Assembly: GCF_021404305.1 (NCBI RefSeq)
Contig: NZ_JABFTX010000002.1
Coordinates: 682,001-746,000, forward strand
Length of the DNA: 64,000 bases
Source of the DNA: Billgrantia ethanolica
GTDB lineage: Bacteria; Pseudomonadota; Gammaproteobacteria; Pseudomonadales; Halomonadaceae
Direction: 5' to 3'
The notes below the pieces were generated by a model. The model had not been told where the DNA came from. It made no database searches and saw nothing but the letters and a program-made list of their open reading frames with translations. Position numbers and translations under genes: made by a program. Shown piece by piece: positions 50,039-60,361 of this stretch (position 1 is the stretch's first letter; each line of letters starts with the position of its first letter).

Positions 50039-53000
50039 TTAGGCCTTGGCGGGCTCTGCCGCTTCCTGCTTCGAGCGACGCTGCCACAGTACCAGCATGC
50101 ACGGCGTCAGCAGTAGCGTCAGTCCGGTGGCGAACACCAGGCCGCCGGCGATAGCGCTGGAGAGCTGGGTCCACCATTGGGTGGAGGGAGCACCGAATCC
50201 CAGGCTCGGGGCGAACAGGTTGACGTTGATCTCCAGCACCATCGGCATCAGCCCGAGCACGGTGGTGATGGCGGTGAGCAGCACCGGGCGCAGGCGCAGG
50301 CCGCCGGCCTCCAGGGCGGCGTCGTAGGGCGCCAGCCCCGCGCGCCGCAACTCGTTGTAGGTGTCGATCAGCACGATGTTGTTGTTCACCACGATACCCG
50401 CCAGGGCAATGATGCCCATGCCCACCATGACGATGCCGAACGGCTGGCCGTTGATCAGCAGGCCCATCAGCACGCCGGCGGTGGAGAAGACGATGGCCGA
50501 GAGCACCAGCAGGGCCTGATAGAGGCTGTTGAACTGAGTAACGAGGATCAGCAGCATCAACCCGATCGCAACGAGGAAGGCGGTGATCAGGAAGCGGCTG
50601 GCTTCCTCCTGGTCCTCCTGTTCGCCGGCCACGTTGACGCGCACGCCCTCCGGCGGTGGGCCCAGCGCCGCCAGCAGGGCGCGCAGCCGCTCGTCGGGCT
50701 GGTAGCCTTCGGCCACGTCCGCCTCCAGGGTGATGGCACGCTGACCGTCGATGCGGTGCAGGGTGCCGACCCGTGGTGCAGGCTCGAGGCTGGCGAAGTG
50801 GGAGATCGGCACCTGGCCGCGGGAGGTGTTGAGAGTCAGACGATCCAACTGATCGATGCTGCGCCAGTCATGGGGGAAGCGCACGCTGATGTCGACTTCG
50901 TCGGGGGCGTGAGCGGGGCGGTAGCTTGCCACCTGCAGGCCGTTGGTGACCAGCTGCACGGCGCTGCCCACCGCGGCCACATCGGCGCCGAGCCTGGCGG
51001 CGGCGGCGCGATCCACGTTGAGCCGCCACTCGATACCGGGCAGGCTGCGGTTGTCCTCGATGTCGCGGAAACCGCCCAGACGCTCCATTTCACGCCGGAT
51101 GGCTTCCACCGCTGCCTCGCTGTCGGCCTCCTGCTGGGCGCTCACCTCCAGCACGATCGGCTTGCCGGCACCGGGGCCCATGTCCTGCTCGCGGAACTCC
51201 AGTACCACGCCGGGCAGGTCGGCGGTGCGTTCGGCCATCTCGTTCATGATCACCCGGGCCGGGCGGCGTTCCTGCCAGTCGATCAATTGGAACTGCACCG
51301 TACCGATCACGTCGCTACCGAGCTGCTCGTTGGGGATGGCGTAGGAGCGGGCATAGAGCGCCTGCACCTCGCTCATGCCGGCCAGGCGCGCTTCCACTCG
51401 GCGCACGATGGCGTCCTTCTCCAGCGCGGAGAAGTCGCCACGGGCGCGTACCATCACCTGGGCATTTTCCGGCTCGACGGCGGGAAAGAACTCGACGCCG
51501 TGGTTGAAGCGGCCGTAGCCGACGAAGATCAGCGCCATCAGCAGCAGGGCGATCGTCAGCGTCATGCCCGGCCAGGCCAGCAGTCGCGCCAGGGTGGTGC
51601 GATACAGGCGCCCGCCGGCGGTGATCATCTCCTCGCCGTGCACGGTCCGGCTGGCGCGCACGCTGAACACGCCGCCCAGGGTGGGCAGGAAGATCAGCGC
51701 CATGGCCAGCGAGGCGAGCAGGCAGAGGATCACCGTGGCCGGCAGGTACTTCATGAACTCGCCCACCACGCCGGGCCAGAACAGCAGCGGGAAGAACACC
51801 GCCAGGGTGGTGGCGGTGGCGGCGATTACCGGCCAACTCATGCGTGAGGCGGCGTTGACCCAGGCCTGCCGCGGCGGCTGACCCTCGCGCAGGTGGCGGT
51901 CGGCCAGCTCGCTGACCACGATGGCGCCATCCACCAGCATGCCGGCAACCAAGATGAGGGCGAACAGCACCACGATGTTGAGGGTATATCCAATGGCCCA
52001 GATCAGCAGGATACCGGTGAGGAAGGCGCCGGGGATGGTCAGCCCCACCATCAGCGCCGAGCGTACGCCCATGGCGGCCAGGATCACGATCAGCACCAGC
52101 ACCACGGCGGTGAGCACGTTGTTGAGCAGCTCCGAGAGCATCTGATCGACGGTCACCGACTGGTCCATGATGGTGGTGATCGAGAGCTCCTCGGGCAGCA
52201 GCGGTGCGGCCTGGGCGAGGATCTCGCGCACCCCCTCGATGGTGGCGATCAGGTTGGCGCCGGCACGCTTGGAGATCTCCAGCACCAGGGCCGGCTCGTC
52301 GTCGATGCGGGCGAAACCGGTCGGGTCCTTGAAGGTGGGGTGGATCCAGCCCACGTCGGAGAAGGTGACCACCCGGTCGCCGTCGACCTTCACCGGCATG
52401 CCGAGCACGTCGTCCAGCGACTCGATGATGCCGGGAACCTTGACCGGGCTGCGGCCGGCGCCGGTGTCCAGGCTGCCGGCGGCGACCAGGCGGTTGTTGC
52501 GGGTGATCAGGTTGAACAGGGTGTCGAAGTCGACGCCGTAGCTGTCGAGCACCAGCGGGTCGATGACGATCTCCATCAGCTCTTCGCGCTCGCCGCCGAT
52601 CTCCACTTCGAGCACTTCGGGCACGCCCTCGAAGGCATCCTGCAGTTGGCGGGCGATGGCCAGCCGCCGGGTCTCCTCGATGGGGCCCGAGAGCCCCAGG
52701 GTCAGCACCGGGAAGAGGCCGACGTTGACCTCGAAGACCCGCGGCTCCTCGGCCTCGTCGGGCAGCGAGGCGTTGGCGATATCGACCCGCTCGCGCACGT
52801 CGGCCAGCGCCTGGCGCGGGTCGAAGCCGGCGTCGAATTCCAGGGTCACCGCAGCGTGACCTTCGCTGGCCTGGGAGGTCATCTTGCGCACGCCCTCGAT
52901 GGTGCGCAGTTCCTGTTCCATGGGCCGCACCAGCAGCCGTTCGCCATCCTCGGGGCTCACCCCTTCCAGGGCCAGCGAGACGTAGATGATGGGGATGGGA

Positions 53001-53122
53001 ACGTCCGGATTGGCTTCCTTGGGCACCGCCTGCCAGGCGGCAAGGCCCGCCAGCAGCAGCGCCAGCAGCAACAGCAGGGTGGTGCGCGACCGGTCCAGTG
53101 CGGCCTCGATCAGGGTGCGCAT
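50039..53122 (-). CDS. RND-family efflux transporter (HAE1-type inner-membrane pump)
   Basis: 1027-residue proton-driven pump with the RND plan: helix 1 near residues 15-33, large periplasmic loop, helices 2-6, second loop, helices 8-12. The fourth-helix proton-relay acidic residue is in AGMLVDGAIVV, and QASEGHAAVTLEF and GIIALAGIVVNNNIVLID are family markers. It starts 2 bases after the adaptor gene. No outer-membrane channel gene is adjacent, so a TolC-like partner must be elsewhere. The drug or solute exported is not inferable. Confidence 0.93.
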   Translation of the reverse strand: MRTLIEAALDRSRTTLLLLLALLLAGLAAWQAVPKEANPDVPIPIIYVSLALEGVSPEDGERLLVRPMEQELRTIEGVRKMTSQASEGHAAVTLEFDAGFDPRQALADVRERVDIANASLPDEAEEPRVFEVNVGLFPVLTLGLSGPIEETRRLAIARQLQDAFEGVPEVLEVEIGGEREELMEIVIDPLVLDSYGVDFDTLFNLITRNNRLVAAGSLDTGAGRSPVKVPGIIESLDDVLGMPVKVDGDRVVTFSDVGWIHPTFKDPTGFARIDDEPALVLEISKRAGANLIATIEGVREILAQAAPLLPEELSITTIMDQSVTVDQMLSELLNNVLTAVVLVLIVILAAMGVRSALMVGLTIPGAFLTGILLIWAIGYTLNIVVLFALILVAGMLVDGAIVVSELADRHLREGQPPRQAWVNAASRMSWPVIAATATTLAVFFPLLFWPGVVGEFMKYLPATVILCLLASLAMALIFLPTLGGVFSVRASRTVHGEEMITAGGRLYRTTLARLLAWPGMTLTIALLLMALIFVGYGRFNHGVEFFPAVEPENAQVMVRARGDFSALEKDAIVRRVEARLAGMSEVQALYARSYAIPNEQLGSDVIGTVQFQLIDWQERRPARVIMNEMAERTADLPGVVLEFREQDMGPGAGKPIVLEVSAQQEADSEAAVEAIRREMERLGGFRDIEDNRSLPGIEWRLNVDRAAAARLGADVAAVGSAVQLVTNGLQVASYRPAHAPDEVDISVRFPHDWRSIDQLDRLTLNTSRGQVPISHFASLEPAPRVGTLHRIDGQRAITLEADVAEGYQPDERLRALLAALGPPPEGVRVNVAGEQEDQEEASRFLITAFLVAIGLMLLILVTQFNSLYQALLVLSAIVFSTAGVLMGLLINGQPFGIVMVGMGIIALAGIVVNNNIVLIDTYNELRRAGLAPYDAALEAGGLRLRPVLLTAITTVLGLMPMVLEINVNLFAPSLGFGAPSTQWWTQLSSAIAGGLVFATGLTLLLTPCMLVLWQRRSKQEAAEPAKA

Positions 53123-53124
53123 GG

Positions 53125-54291
53125 TCAGGGGGTCTCCTGCTCTGCGCGTTCGCTGGTCGTGTCGTCTTCGCTGCTACTGTCTGTGGCGGCATCCTCGTCG
53201 AGAGTGCCGTTGTCGCTTTCGCTTGGCGTCGGTACGGCGATGACCTCATCGCCTTGGGCGACGAAGCCGCTGCCCAGGGTGATCAGGCGAATGGTCTCGG
53301 GCAGTCCGGCAACCCGGGCTTGGGTGGCGTCGGCGGCGACCAGGCTGACCGGGGTGCTCACCACCCGGTCCTCCTCGTCGAGATGCTTGACCCGCAGCCG
53401 GCCCTCATCGTTCAGCTCGAGCAGGGCGGGTGAGAGCTGGTGTACCTCGCGCTCAGGCAGGGTGATCGCCAGTGTCGCGCTGGCGCCTGCCAGCCGGCGG
53501 CGGTCCGCGTTGTCGAATTCGGCTTCGATATAGAAGGAGCGGGTGGACTCGTCGGCGCGGCTGGCGACGTGGGTCAGCTCGCCGGTAAGGCGGCTGCCGT
53601 CCAGCAGTCGCGCCTCGACGGGCAGCCCGGGGGCAAGGTCGGGGGCATCGCGTTGGGCTGCCCAGGCGCTGGCCTTGAGGCGGCGGTCGTCGATCAGGCG
53701 GGCATAGGGATCGCCGATCTGCAGCACTTCACCCAGTTCCACATGAAGACGGTCCACGACGCCGTCGAAGGGGGCCGTGGGACGCGTCTCCTCCAGCGTC
53801 TGGCGCAGCTCGGCCAGCTCGGCCGCTGCCACGCTGACGCTGCTCTGCAGGCCCAGCAGTTCGGGCTGAGAGATCAGGTTGCGCTGACGTAAGCTGTCGG
53901 CCCCGGCCAGCTCGGCCCTGGCCAGTTCGAGCCGATCCTCGGCGCGCTGCAGCTGTGCTTCCAGGGCATCGCGCGACAGCGCCAGCAGAGGCGAGCCGGC
54001 TTCCACTCCGCTGCCCTGGGTGACCGGCAATTCGACGACCCGGCCGGCATGGCGAGTGCGCAGCTCGACCTCGCGAAAGGCCACCAGCTGGCCCTGCACC
54101 ACCCGCTGTGGCTGGTAGGCGACGGCGCTGCTGTGACGGTATTCGACCCGGGGCAGGGTGTCGGCGGGCGGTGCTTCCGCGGTGGGCGCCTGCTGCTGGA
54201 AGCGCTGCACGTCGCCGAGTGCCAGCCACAGCAGCAGAGCCAGCAGCACCAGAGCGGCCAGCAGCGCGGAAATAGGGGGACGTCTCAGCAT
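53125..54291 (-). CDS. RND efflux periplasmic adaptor (membrane fusion protein)
   Basis: 388-residue HlyD-like adaptor with an N-terminal membrane anchor (residues 8-27). The lipoyl halves are VVQGQLVAFREVELRTRHAGRV in pieces and FDGVVDRLHVELGEVLQIGDP; a coiled-coil hairpin lies between (LEAQLQRAEDRLELARAEL, LRQTLEE). The last 38 residues are an acidic, Ser/Thr/Asp/Glu-rich tail (SESDNGTLDEDAATDSSSEDD) unlike the family norm. GGGAAGG precedes the ATG at 54291. It is the first gene of the pump pair. Confidence 0.9.
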   Translation of the reverse strand: MLRRPPISALLAALVLLALLLWLALGDVQRFQQQAPTAEAPPADTLPRVEYRHSSAVAYQPQRVVQGQLVAFREVELRTRHAGRVVELPVTQGSGVEAGSPLLALSRDALEAQLQRAEDRLELARAELAGADSLRQRNLISQPELLGLQSSVSVAAAELAELRQTLEETRPTAPFDGVVDRLHVELGEVLQIGDPYARLIDDRRLKASAWAAQRDAPDLAPGLPVEARLLDGSRLTGELTHVASRADESTRSFYIEAEFDNADRRRLAGASATLAITLPEREVHQLSPALLELNDEGRLRVKHLDEEDRVVSTPVSLVAADATQARVAGLPETIRLITLGSGFVAQGDEVIAVPTPSESDNGTLDEDAATDSSSEDDTTSERAEQETP

Positions 54292-54649
54292 GCGGCCTTC
54301 CCTGGTTCGATAGCAGGAATACGGTAGACGAGCCTGTGCAGCGAGTGCTGCGTCGCGCGGAGCCAAGCTGGCTGAATCGTGCCGCCTACTCGGCTAATCA
54401 AGCATTGCATGATAGCGCAAAAGCCGAAAAAGGTGGCAGTCGCGCCGAGGGGTATCGAATGTGCCGGGTTTTCCCTAGTCGGAGGTCGGATTGAGTTTTG
54501 TGCAATGCAAGCATACCATCTTGCGGTCCGAATCCCGGCCAGGGTGGGCAGACGCCCGCACGGCTCATCCTCAGGAAATGCTGAACGATTCGCTCGCGTA
54601 GACATTTGTACAGCGTTTCCTTCATGGCGGCTCAACCGAAGGAGCAACA
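54292..54649. other. 358-bp divergent intergenic region (efflux adaptor / mdh)
   Basis: No gene is supported; short open frames on both strands lack ribosome sites. It contains the probable mdh promoter (listed) and must also hold the efflux promoter, which I could not pin down. No riboswitch or RNA gene recognised. Confidence 0.5.
54491..54519 (+). promoter_or_regulatory. Candidate mdh promoter
   Basis: TTGAGT (54491-54496), 17-base spacer, TACCAT (54514-54519): four of six matches to each consensus hexamer with ideal spacing, giving a leader of about 125 bases before mdh. Confidence 0.4.
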
Positions 54650-55624
54650 ATGAAAGATCCCGTACGTATTGCCATTACCGGCGGTGCCGGCCAGATCAGC
54701 TACTCCCTTATCTTCCGTATTGCCGCGGGCGACATGCTGGGCCCGGATCAGCCCGTCATTCTCCAGCTGCTCGAGATTCCCCAGGCCATGGACGCGCTCA
54801 ACGGCGTGGTCATGGAAGTGAACGACTGCGCCTTCCCGTTGGTGCAGGACATCGTCGCCACCGACGACCCGAACGTCGCCTTCAAGGATGCCGATTTCGC
54901 TCTGCTGGTCGGCGCCCGTCCGCGCGGACCGGGCATGGAGCGCAAGGACCTGCTGGAAGCCAATGCGGCGATCTTCTCCGTGCAAGGCAAGGCGCTGAAC
55001 GACAACGCCAGCCGCAACGTGCGCGTGCTGGTGGTGGGCAACCCGGCTAACACCAATGCCCTGATCGCCTCCTGCAACGCGCCCGACCTGAGCCCGCGTC
55101 AGTTCACCGCGATGACCCGTCTGGATCACAACCGCGCCCTGACCCAGCTGGCTCAGAAGACCGGCAAGCGCGTCACCGACGTGGACAGCATGATCATCTG
55201 GGGCAACCACAGCGCCACCCAGTACCCGGATCTGGCCCACACCAAGGTGGCCGGCAAGCCGGCTTTCGATCTGGTCGAGCGCGACTGGTACGAGAATGAC
55301 TTCATCCCCACCGTGCAGCAGCGCGGCGCGGCAATCATCAAGGCGCGCGGTGCCTCTTCCGCCGCTTCCGCCGCCTCTTCCGCCATCGACCACATGCGCG
55401 ACTGGGCGCTGGGTACCGATGGCGTGGTGAGCATGGCGATCCCGTCCGACGGCAGCTACGGCATTGCCGAAGGCATCATCTACTCCTACCCGGTGCGCTG
55501 CCAGAACGGCGACTACGAGATCGTCCAGGGTCTGGAGATCGACGAGTTCAGCCGCGCCAAGATGAAGGCCACCGAAGATGAGCTGCGGGAAGAGCGCGCC
55601 GCAGTTGAACACCTGCTTGGCTGA
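54650..55624 (+). CDS. mdh: Malate dehydrogenase
   Basis: 324-residue NAD-dependent malate dehydrogenase of the type 2 (cytosolic-like, about 325-residue) group. The NAD motif [17 protein letters not shown] is at residues 9-25, substrate-loop arginines are in [15 protein letters not shown], and the catalytic Asp/His pair lies in RLDHNRAL and [20 protein letters not shown] precedes the ATG. Bidirectional terminator follows, so it is monocistronic. It converts malate to oxaloacetate, feeding PckA among others. Confidence 0.95.
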   Translation: MKDPVRIAITGGAGQISYSLIFRIAAGDMLGPDQPVILQLLEIPQAMDALNGVVMEVNDCAFPLVQDIVATDDPNVAFKDADFALLVGARPRGPGMERKDLLEANAAIFSVQGKALNDNASRNVRVLVVGNPANTNALIASCNAPDLSPRQFTAMTRLDHNRALTQLAQKTGKRVTDVDSMIIWGNHSATQYPDLAHTKVAGKPAFDLVERDWYENDFIPTVQQRGAAIIKARGASSAASAASSAIDHMRDWALGTDGVVSMAIPSDGSYGIAEGIIYSYPVRCQNGDYEIVQGLEIDEFSRAKMKATEDELREERAAVEHLLG

Positions 55625-55689
55625 CAAATGCTTGTGCGAGTGAATCGCCGAGCAGTGTAGTTGGTAGGTGAGTTGACAGGCAGTAAAGA

Positions 55690-55721
55690 AAAACCCCGAA
55701 AGCCTAGGCTTTCGGGGTTTT
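55690..55721. terminator. Bidirectional terminator between mdh and HAD phosphatase genes
   Basis: 15-bp perfect stem (55690-55704 with 55707-55721) flanked by A-run on the left and T-run on the right, so it can work for both convergent genes. Confidence 0.9.
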
Positions 55722-55744
55722 GTGTATGGCGGGCGGGCCAGGGG

Positions 55745-56401
55745 TCAGTCGCGCAGGCTCATGATGCGCCAGCCGCGGCGTTCGGCCACCTCGCGCAGGG
55801 TGGCGTCGGGGTCCACCGCCACGGGGTGCTCCACCAGCTCCAGCAGCGCCAGGTCGTTGTGGGAGTCGCTGTAGAACCAGGCGTCGTCCAGGGTGTAGTC
55901 CTTGTCAGCCAGCCACTCCTCCAGGCGCTTGACCTTGCCTTCACGATAGCTAGGCGTGCCGCTGACCTGGCCGGTGTAGCGACCGTCGCGCACCTCCGGC
56001 TCCACCGCGATGAGATGATCCACGCCCAGCCGCTCGGCGATGGGGCCGGTGATGAAGCGGTTGGTGGCGGTGATGATCAGCAGGGTGTCGCCACGGCTGC
56101 GGTGGCGTGCCAGCAGCTCCTCACCCTTGGCCAGGATGTTGGGCTCGATCTTGCTGGCCATGAACTGCTGATGCCAGGCGGCCAGCTGCTCGGGGCTGTT
56201 GTCGGCGAGCGGCTTGAGCGCCACGGTGAGAAAGGCATGAATGTCCAGCGTTCCCGCCTCATAGTCGGCCATGAAGCGGTCGTTGGCTTCACGGTAGGCC
56301 TTGGCATCCACTGCTCCCTGTTCGAGCAGAAACTCGCCCCAGGCGTGGTCGCTGTCGATGGCGAGCAGGGTATTGTCCAGGTCGAAAATGGCCAGACTCA
56401 C
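55745..56401 (-). CDS. HAD-IB family phosphatase (possible histidinol-phosphatase)
   Basis: 218-residue SerB-like HAD hydrolase. The nucleophile motif FDLDNTL is at residues 6-12, motif II Thr in IITATNRF, and motif III/IV Lys and Asp in GKVKRLEEW and [11 protein letters not shown]. It starts with GTG, AAGGGG upstream. The order HAD phosphatase, rppH, ptsP, lgt, thyA matches pseudomonads, where the protein at this position has been linked to histidinol phosphate dephosphorylation; that is family knowledge from memory and should be treated as tentative. Confidence 0.85.
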   Translation of the reverse strand: MSLAIFDLDNTLLAIDSDHAWGEFLLEQGAVDAKAYREANDRFMADYEAGTLDIHAFLTVALKPLADNSPEQLAAWHQQFMASKIEPNILAKGEELLARHRSRGDTLLIITATNRFITGPIAERLGVDHLIAVEPEVRDGRYTGQVSGTPSYREGKVKRLEEWLADKDYTLDDAWFYSDSHNDLALLELVEHPVAVDPDATLREVAERRGWRIMSLRD

Positions 56402-56598
56402 GGCTTACCCCTTGCGATTTGGTGAGTAATGACTTGCTGCATTTCGTGAAAGCTGGCGATTATGTCAGACAACGTCCTCGCTGCTAAGCCTGCCGGAGCT
56501 TTTTCTCCTGTCGCCGGTTCGGCCCCAACGTTGTATTGATGCGCTTCGCGCCCTTGTGGAAGAATGCAAGCAACGATGAATTTCACAAGGTGACGTCC

Positions 56599-57090
56599 GT
56601 GATCGACGCTGACGGCTTTCGCCCCAACGTTGGCATCATCATCGCCAACGCCAGAGGGCAGCTGCTTTGGGCGCGTCGGGTAGGACAGAATGCGTGGCAG
56701 TTTCCCCAGGGAGGCATCAAGTCAACCGAAACACCGCAACAGGCGCTCTATCGAGAGCTGGAAGAGGAAATTGGCCTGACCGCCGATGACGTCGAACTGC
56801 TCGCCTGTACCCGGGGATGGCTGCGCTATCGTTTGCCGCGACGCATGGTGCGCATGAATTCGAGGCCGGTGTGTATCGGCCAGAAGCAGAAGTGGTTCCT
56901 GCTGCGGATTCGCTGTCAGGAGAGCCGTATCTGCATGGACGGCTCGGAGAAGCCCGAGTTCGATAACTGGCGCTGGGTCAGCTACTGGTATCCGCTGGGG
57001 CAGGTGGTGCCGTTCAAGCGCGAGGTGTATCGCCGCGCGCTGAGCGAGCTGTCGCCTCGGGCGCAGCGGCTGGCGCTGGAAGGGCGCTGA
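56599..57090 (+). CDS. rppH: RNA pyrophosphohydrolase RppH
   Basis: 163-residue Nudix enzyme that removes pyrophosphate from mRNA 5' ends and so starts decay. The Nudix box is [20 protein letters not shown] plus IGL, and the N-terminus [15 protein letters not shown] aligns with E. coli RppH. I chose GTG at 56599 with AAGGTGA upstream, since conservation begins there; 21 further codons to a TTG are open. Tandem repeats begin at its stop codon. It precedes ptsP by 128 bases. Confidence 0.94.
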   Translation: MIDADGFRPNVGIIIANARGQLLWARRVGQNAWQFPQGGIKSTETPQQALYRELEEEIGLTADDVELLACTRGWLRYRLPRRMVRMNSRPVCIGQKQKWFLLRIRCQESRICMDGSEKPEFDNWRWVSYWYPLGQVVPFKREVYRRALSELSPRAQRLALEGR

Positions 57091-57134
57091 GCGGTAAGAC
57101 CGCTGTTCGGTACGACCGCTGTTCGGTACGAGAG
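57087..57134 (+). repeat. 16-bp tandem repeat, 3 units, starting at the rppH stop codon
   Basis: Units 57087-57102, 57103-57118 and 57119-57134. The last two agree at 14 of 16 positions, the first at 13 of 16 with the second. The first unit includes the TGA stop (57088-57090). Confidence 0.85.
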
Positions 57135-57218
57135 GGGCAACGCAGGGCCCCGTTAGTAAGTGCTGCCACCACTGGCGGTGCTTGGCCTTGACTCCTGAGC
57201 AGGCGAGGGACGACAACG

Positions 57219-59498
57219 ATGGAAAGCAAGACGCCGATGCTCGAGGTGCTGCGCCGGGTCATTCAGGAGGTCAACGGGGCACGCAATCTCGATGCGGCGC
57301 TGGCGACCATGGTTCGCCGTATCCGCAAGGCCATGCGCACCGACGTGTGCTCCTTCTATCTCTTCGATGCCGAGGTAGAAGCGCTGGTACTGATGGAAAC
57401 CATTGGCCTGCACAGTCAGGCGGTGGGTCAGGTGACCCTGCGGGTGGGCGAGGGGCTGGTCGGCCTGGTGGCCGAGCGCGAGGAACCGCTCAACCTGGAA
57501 GATGCACCCTCGCACCCACGCTTCCGTTACTTCGAGGCTACCGGCGAGGAGCGCTACTCCAGTTTTCTCGGCGTGCCGATCATTCACCAGCGGCGCATGC
57601 TCGGCGTGCTCGTCGTACAGCAGAGTGAGAAACGCCGTTACGATGAGGAGGATGAAGCCTTCCTCATCACCATGGGCGCGCAACTGGCCGGCGTGCTGGC
57701 TCACGCTCTAGCCACGGGTAGTCTCAGCAAGCCTACGCTGCCTGGTGGGCAGGCCATGTTCACCGGCGTTGCCGCCTCGCCCGGCATGGCCATCGGCGAG
57801 GTGGTGGTGGTGGCGCCTCTGGCCGATCTGGACAGCGTTCCCGACCTGATCCCTACCGACGTCGAGCACGAGATCGCGCGCCTCAAGGAGGCCATCGAGT
57901 GCGTGCGCGAGGAGATTCGCGCGGCGGGCGAGCGCCTGGCCAACCGTATCTCGGCCCAGGAACTGGCGCTGTTCGAGGTCTATCAGCAGATGCTCAGCGA
58001 AGCGGCGCTCTCCCAGGAAGTGGAGAAGCGCATTCGCGAAGGGCAGTGGGCCCCGGGTGCACTGGCCGACGTGGTGCGACGCCACGTGCAGTACCTGGAG
58101 CGGGTCGACGACGACTACCTGCGCGAGCGGGCCGCCGATGTGCGCGACCTGGGCCGCCGGGTGCTGGCGCATCTGCAGGAGGAGACTCCCCAGACTCCTG
58201 CCAATTTCCCCGAAAGCACCATCCTGGTGGGCGACGAGATCAGCGTCGCCACGCTGGGCGAAGTGCCGCGGGAGCGTCTGGCCGGGCTGGTCTCGATGCG
58301 TGGTTCGAGTACCTCTCACGTGGCGATCGTGGCGCGGGCCATGGGCATTCCCACGGTGTCGGGCATGGTCGACCTGCCGCTGCCGCGGCTCTCCGGTGCC
58401 GAGGTGGTCCTCGACGGGCACCGGGGGCGGCTCTTCGTGCGGCCTACCGATGAGCTGAAAGCCCGCTACAGCAGCCTGATCGCCGAAGAGGTGGCGCTGA
58501 CGGAAGTACTGGAGCATGAGCAGGACCTGCCCAGCGAGACGCCCGACGGCTACGAGATGCCGCTGATGGTCAACACCGGGCTGGCTTTCGACACCGCGGT
58601 ATCATTGAAGAAGCGCATCAGCGGCGTGGGTCTGTACCGCACCGAAGTACCGTTCATGATTGCCGAGCGCTTTCCGGGGGAGCAGGAGCAGGCGCGCCTC
58701 TACCGCGATCAATTGGAGAGCTTTGCGCCGCTGCCGGTGGTCATGCGTACCCTCGACATCGGCGGCGACAAGGACCTGCCCTATTTCCCCATCGAGGAAG
58801 CCAACCCCTTCCTCGGCTGGCGCGGCATTCGGGTCACGCTCGATCACCCCGAAGTGCTGATGGTGCAGCTGCGCGCCATGCTGCGTGCCGCTCAGGGGCT
58901 CGACAATCTGCAGATTCTGCTGCCCATGGTGACCAACGTCGACGAAGTCGACGATGCGCTGCGCCTGTTGGACCGTGCCATTCGTGAGCTGGGCGAAGAG
59001 GGCGTGGTCTCGCCGCGGCCACGGGTAGGCGTGATGCTGGAGGTTCCCGCTACGCTCTATCAACTGGATGCACTGGCTGAACGGGTCGACTTCTTCTCCG
59101 TCGGCAGCAACGACCTGACCCAGTACCTGCTGGCGGTGGATCGCAACAACCCTCGGGTGGCGAGTCTCTATGACTCCTGCCATCCCGCCGTGCTGTGTGC
59201 CATGGCGCGGCTGGCCGAGGAGTCCAGGCGGTTGAAGAAGCCGATCTCGGTGTGCGGCGAACTGGCCGGCGATCCGGCCGGCGCGCTGCTGCTGATGGGG
59301 ATGGGCTTCAACTCCCTTTCCATGAACGCCCCCAGCCTGCCCCGGGTCAGAGCGGCCATTCGTCGGGTATCGATCGATGCCGCCAAGGCGCTGGTTCGGG
59401 AAACCCTGGCGCTAAATTCACCGGTGGCGGTTCGCAGCCATCTGTTCGGGCGTCTCAGCGAATGGCAGCTGGCGCACCTGTTGCCGCCACGGGACTGA
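57219..59498 (+). CDS. ptsP: Phosphoenolpyruvate-protein phosphotransferase PtsP (EI-Ntr)
   Basis: 759-residue first enzyme of the nitrogen phosphotransferase system. A GAF domain (about residues 17-160) is followed by the EI region with phospho-His367 in GSSTSHVAIVARAMG and the PEP-binding barrel (GLYRTEVPFM, GSNDLTQYLLAVDRNN). It passes phosphate from PEP to NPr and then EIIA-Ntr, linking nitrogen and potassium status. GAGGGACGACAAC precedes the ATG. The next gene is 9 bases downstream. Confidence 0.95.
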   Translation: MESKTPMLEVLRRVIQEVNGARNLDAALATMVRRIRKAMRTDVCSFYLFDAEVEALVLMETIGLHSQAVGQVTLRVGEGLVGLVAEREEPLNLEDAPSHPRFRYFEATGEERYSSFLGVPIIHQRRMLGVLVVQQSEKRRYDEEDEAFLITMGAQLAGVLAHALATGSLSKPTLPGGQAMFTGVAASPGMAIGEVVVVAPLADLDSVPDLIPTDVEHEIARLKEAIECVREEIRAAGERLANRISAQELALFEVYQQMLSEAALSQEVEKRIREGQWAPGALADVVRRHVQYLERVDDDYLRERAADVRDLGRRVLAHLQEETPQTPANFPESTILVGDEISVATLGEVPRERLAGLVSMRGSSTSHVAIVARAMGIPTVSGMVDLPLPRLSGAEVVLDGHRGRLFVRPTDELKARYSSLIAEEVALTEVLEHEQDLPSETPDGYEMPLMVNTGLAFDTAVSLKKRISGVGLYRTEVPFMIAERFPGEQEQARLYRDQLESFAPLPVVMRTLDIGGDKDLPYFPIEEANPFLGWRGIRVTLDHPEVLMVQLRAMLRAAQGLDNLQILLPMVTNVDEVDDALRLLDRAIRELGEEGVVSPRPRVGVMLEVPATLYQLDALAERVDFFSVGSNDLTQYLLAVDRNNPRVASLYDSCHPAVLCAMARLAEESRRLKKPISVCGELAGDPAGALLLMGMGFNSLSMNAPSLPRVRAAIRRVSIDAAKALVRETLALNSPVAVRSHLFGRLSEWQLAHLLPPRD

Positions 59499-59507
59499 GC
59501 GCGACTC

Positions 59508-60302
59508 ATGTGTCTCATCGCTTTCGATTTTCGACCGCAGGCGCCGATATCGCTGCGCCTGGTGGCCAACCGCGACGAGTTCCATCAACGGCCGACGGCT
59601 GCACTGGCGGCGTGGCAGGATGCCCCCGACATCGTCGGCGGCCGCGATCTCGAGGCCGGTGGCAGCTGGCTGGCGGTGCATCGTCGCGGGCGATTCGCGG
59701 CGGTGACCAACGTGCGCGATCCTGCCCTCGCCGTGGCGCCCGGTGCGCCGAGCCGGGGACAGCTCGTGCGCGACGCACTGGAGTGCCCCGACCTCGCTGC
59801 CTGGCTGCACAGACTGGCCGCGGGCGAGGGCTGGCGTTATGCCGGCTTCAACCTGCTGGCGGGCGATGGTGAGCGCCTCTGGCATCTGCACCGCGGTCGG
59901 GACGAACTGCTGCTCACCCAGGTTCCGGCCGGTCTTCACGGGCTCTCCAATGCCACTCTCGATACGCCCTGGCCCAAGCTGATCGCCGCTCGGCAGGGGC
60001 TGGCGACCGCGCAGCGTCGTCGCTGGCCGGAGGACGCGCTGGAGGCGTTTGGCCAGACGCTGCCGGCCGACGATGGCCATCTGCCCGATACCGGCGTGGG
60101 GCTGGAGCTGGAGCGCCGGCTGTCGCCGCCTTTCATCGTCGGCGAGCAGTACGGTACCCGTGCCACTACCTGGCTGGAGTGGGACGCCGGTGCGGGCATC
60201 GCAGTGCTGGAAGAGCGTCGCTTCGGCCCGGGTGGGCAGCCCCAGGGGATGACGCGGGAGAAAATTGCCTTGCATCTCAACTCGTTCCTGGCGTCGCCAT
60301 GA
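59508..60302 (+). CDS. NRDE/TANGO2-family protein
   Basis: 264-residue protein opening MCLIAFDF...LVANRDEFHQRPT, the signature of the TANGO2/NRDE family, whose exposed Cys2 resembles an N-terminal nucleophile hydrolase. Eukaryotic TANGO2 has been linked to heme or lipid handling; the bacterial function is not settled. The motif NRDE is at about residues 22-25, GGSWLAV at about 51-57. It lies 9 bases after ptsP and is probably co-transcribed. Confidence 0.88.
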   Translation: MCLIAFDFRPQAPISLRLVANRDEFHQRPTAALAAWQDAPDIVGGRDLEAGGSWLAVHRRGRFAAVTNVRDPALAVAPGAPSRGQLVRDALECPDLAAWLHRLAAGEGWRYAGFNLLAGDGERLWHLHRGRDELLLTQVPAGLHGLSNATLDTPWPKLIAARQGLATAQRRRWPEDALEAFGQTLPADDGHLPDTGVGLELERRLSPPFIVGEQYGTRATTWLEWDAGAGIAVLEERRFGPGGQPQGMTREKIALHLNSFLASP

Positions 60303-60361
60303 CAGCCAGGACGTAGCGGCGTAAACTCACCCCTCAGGATCTGGCACAGGGACGCACGCCC

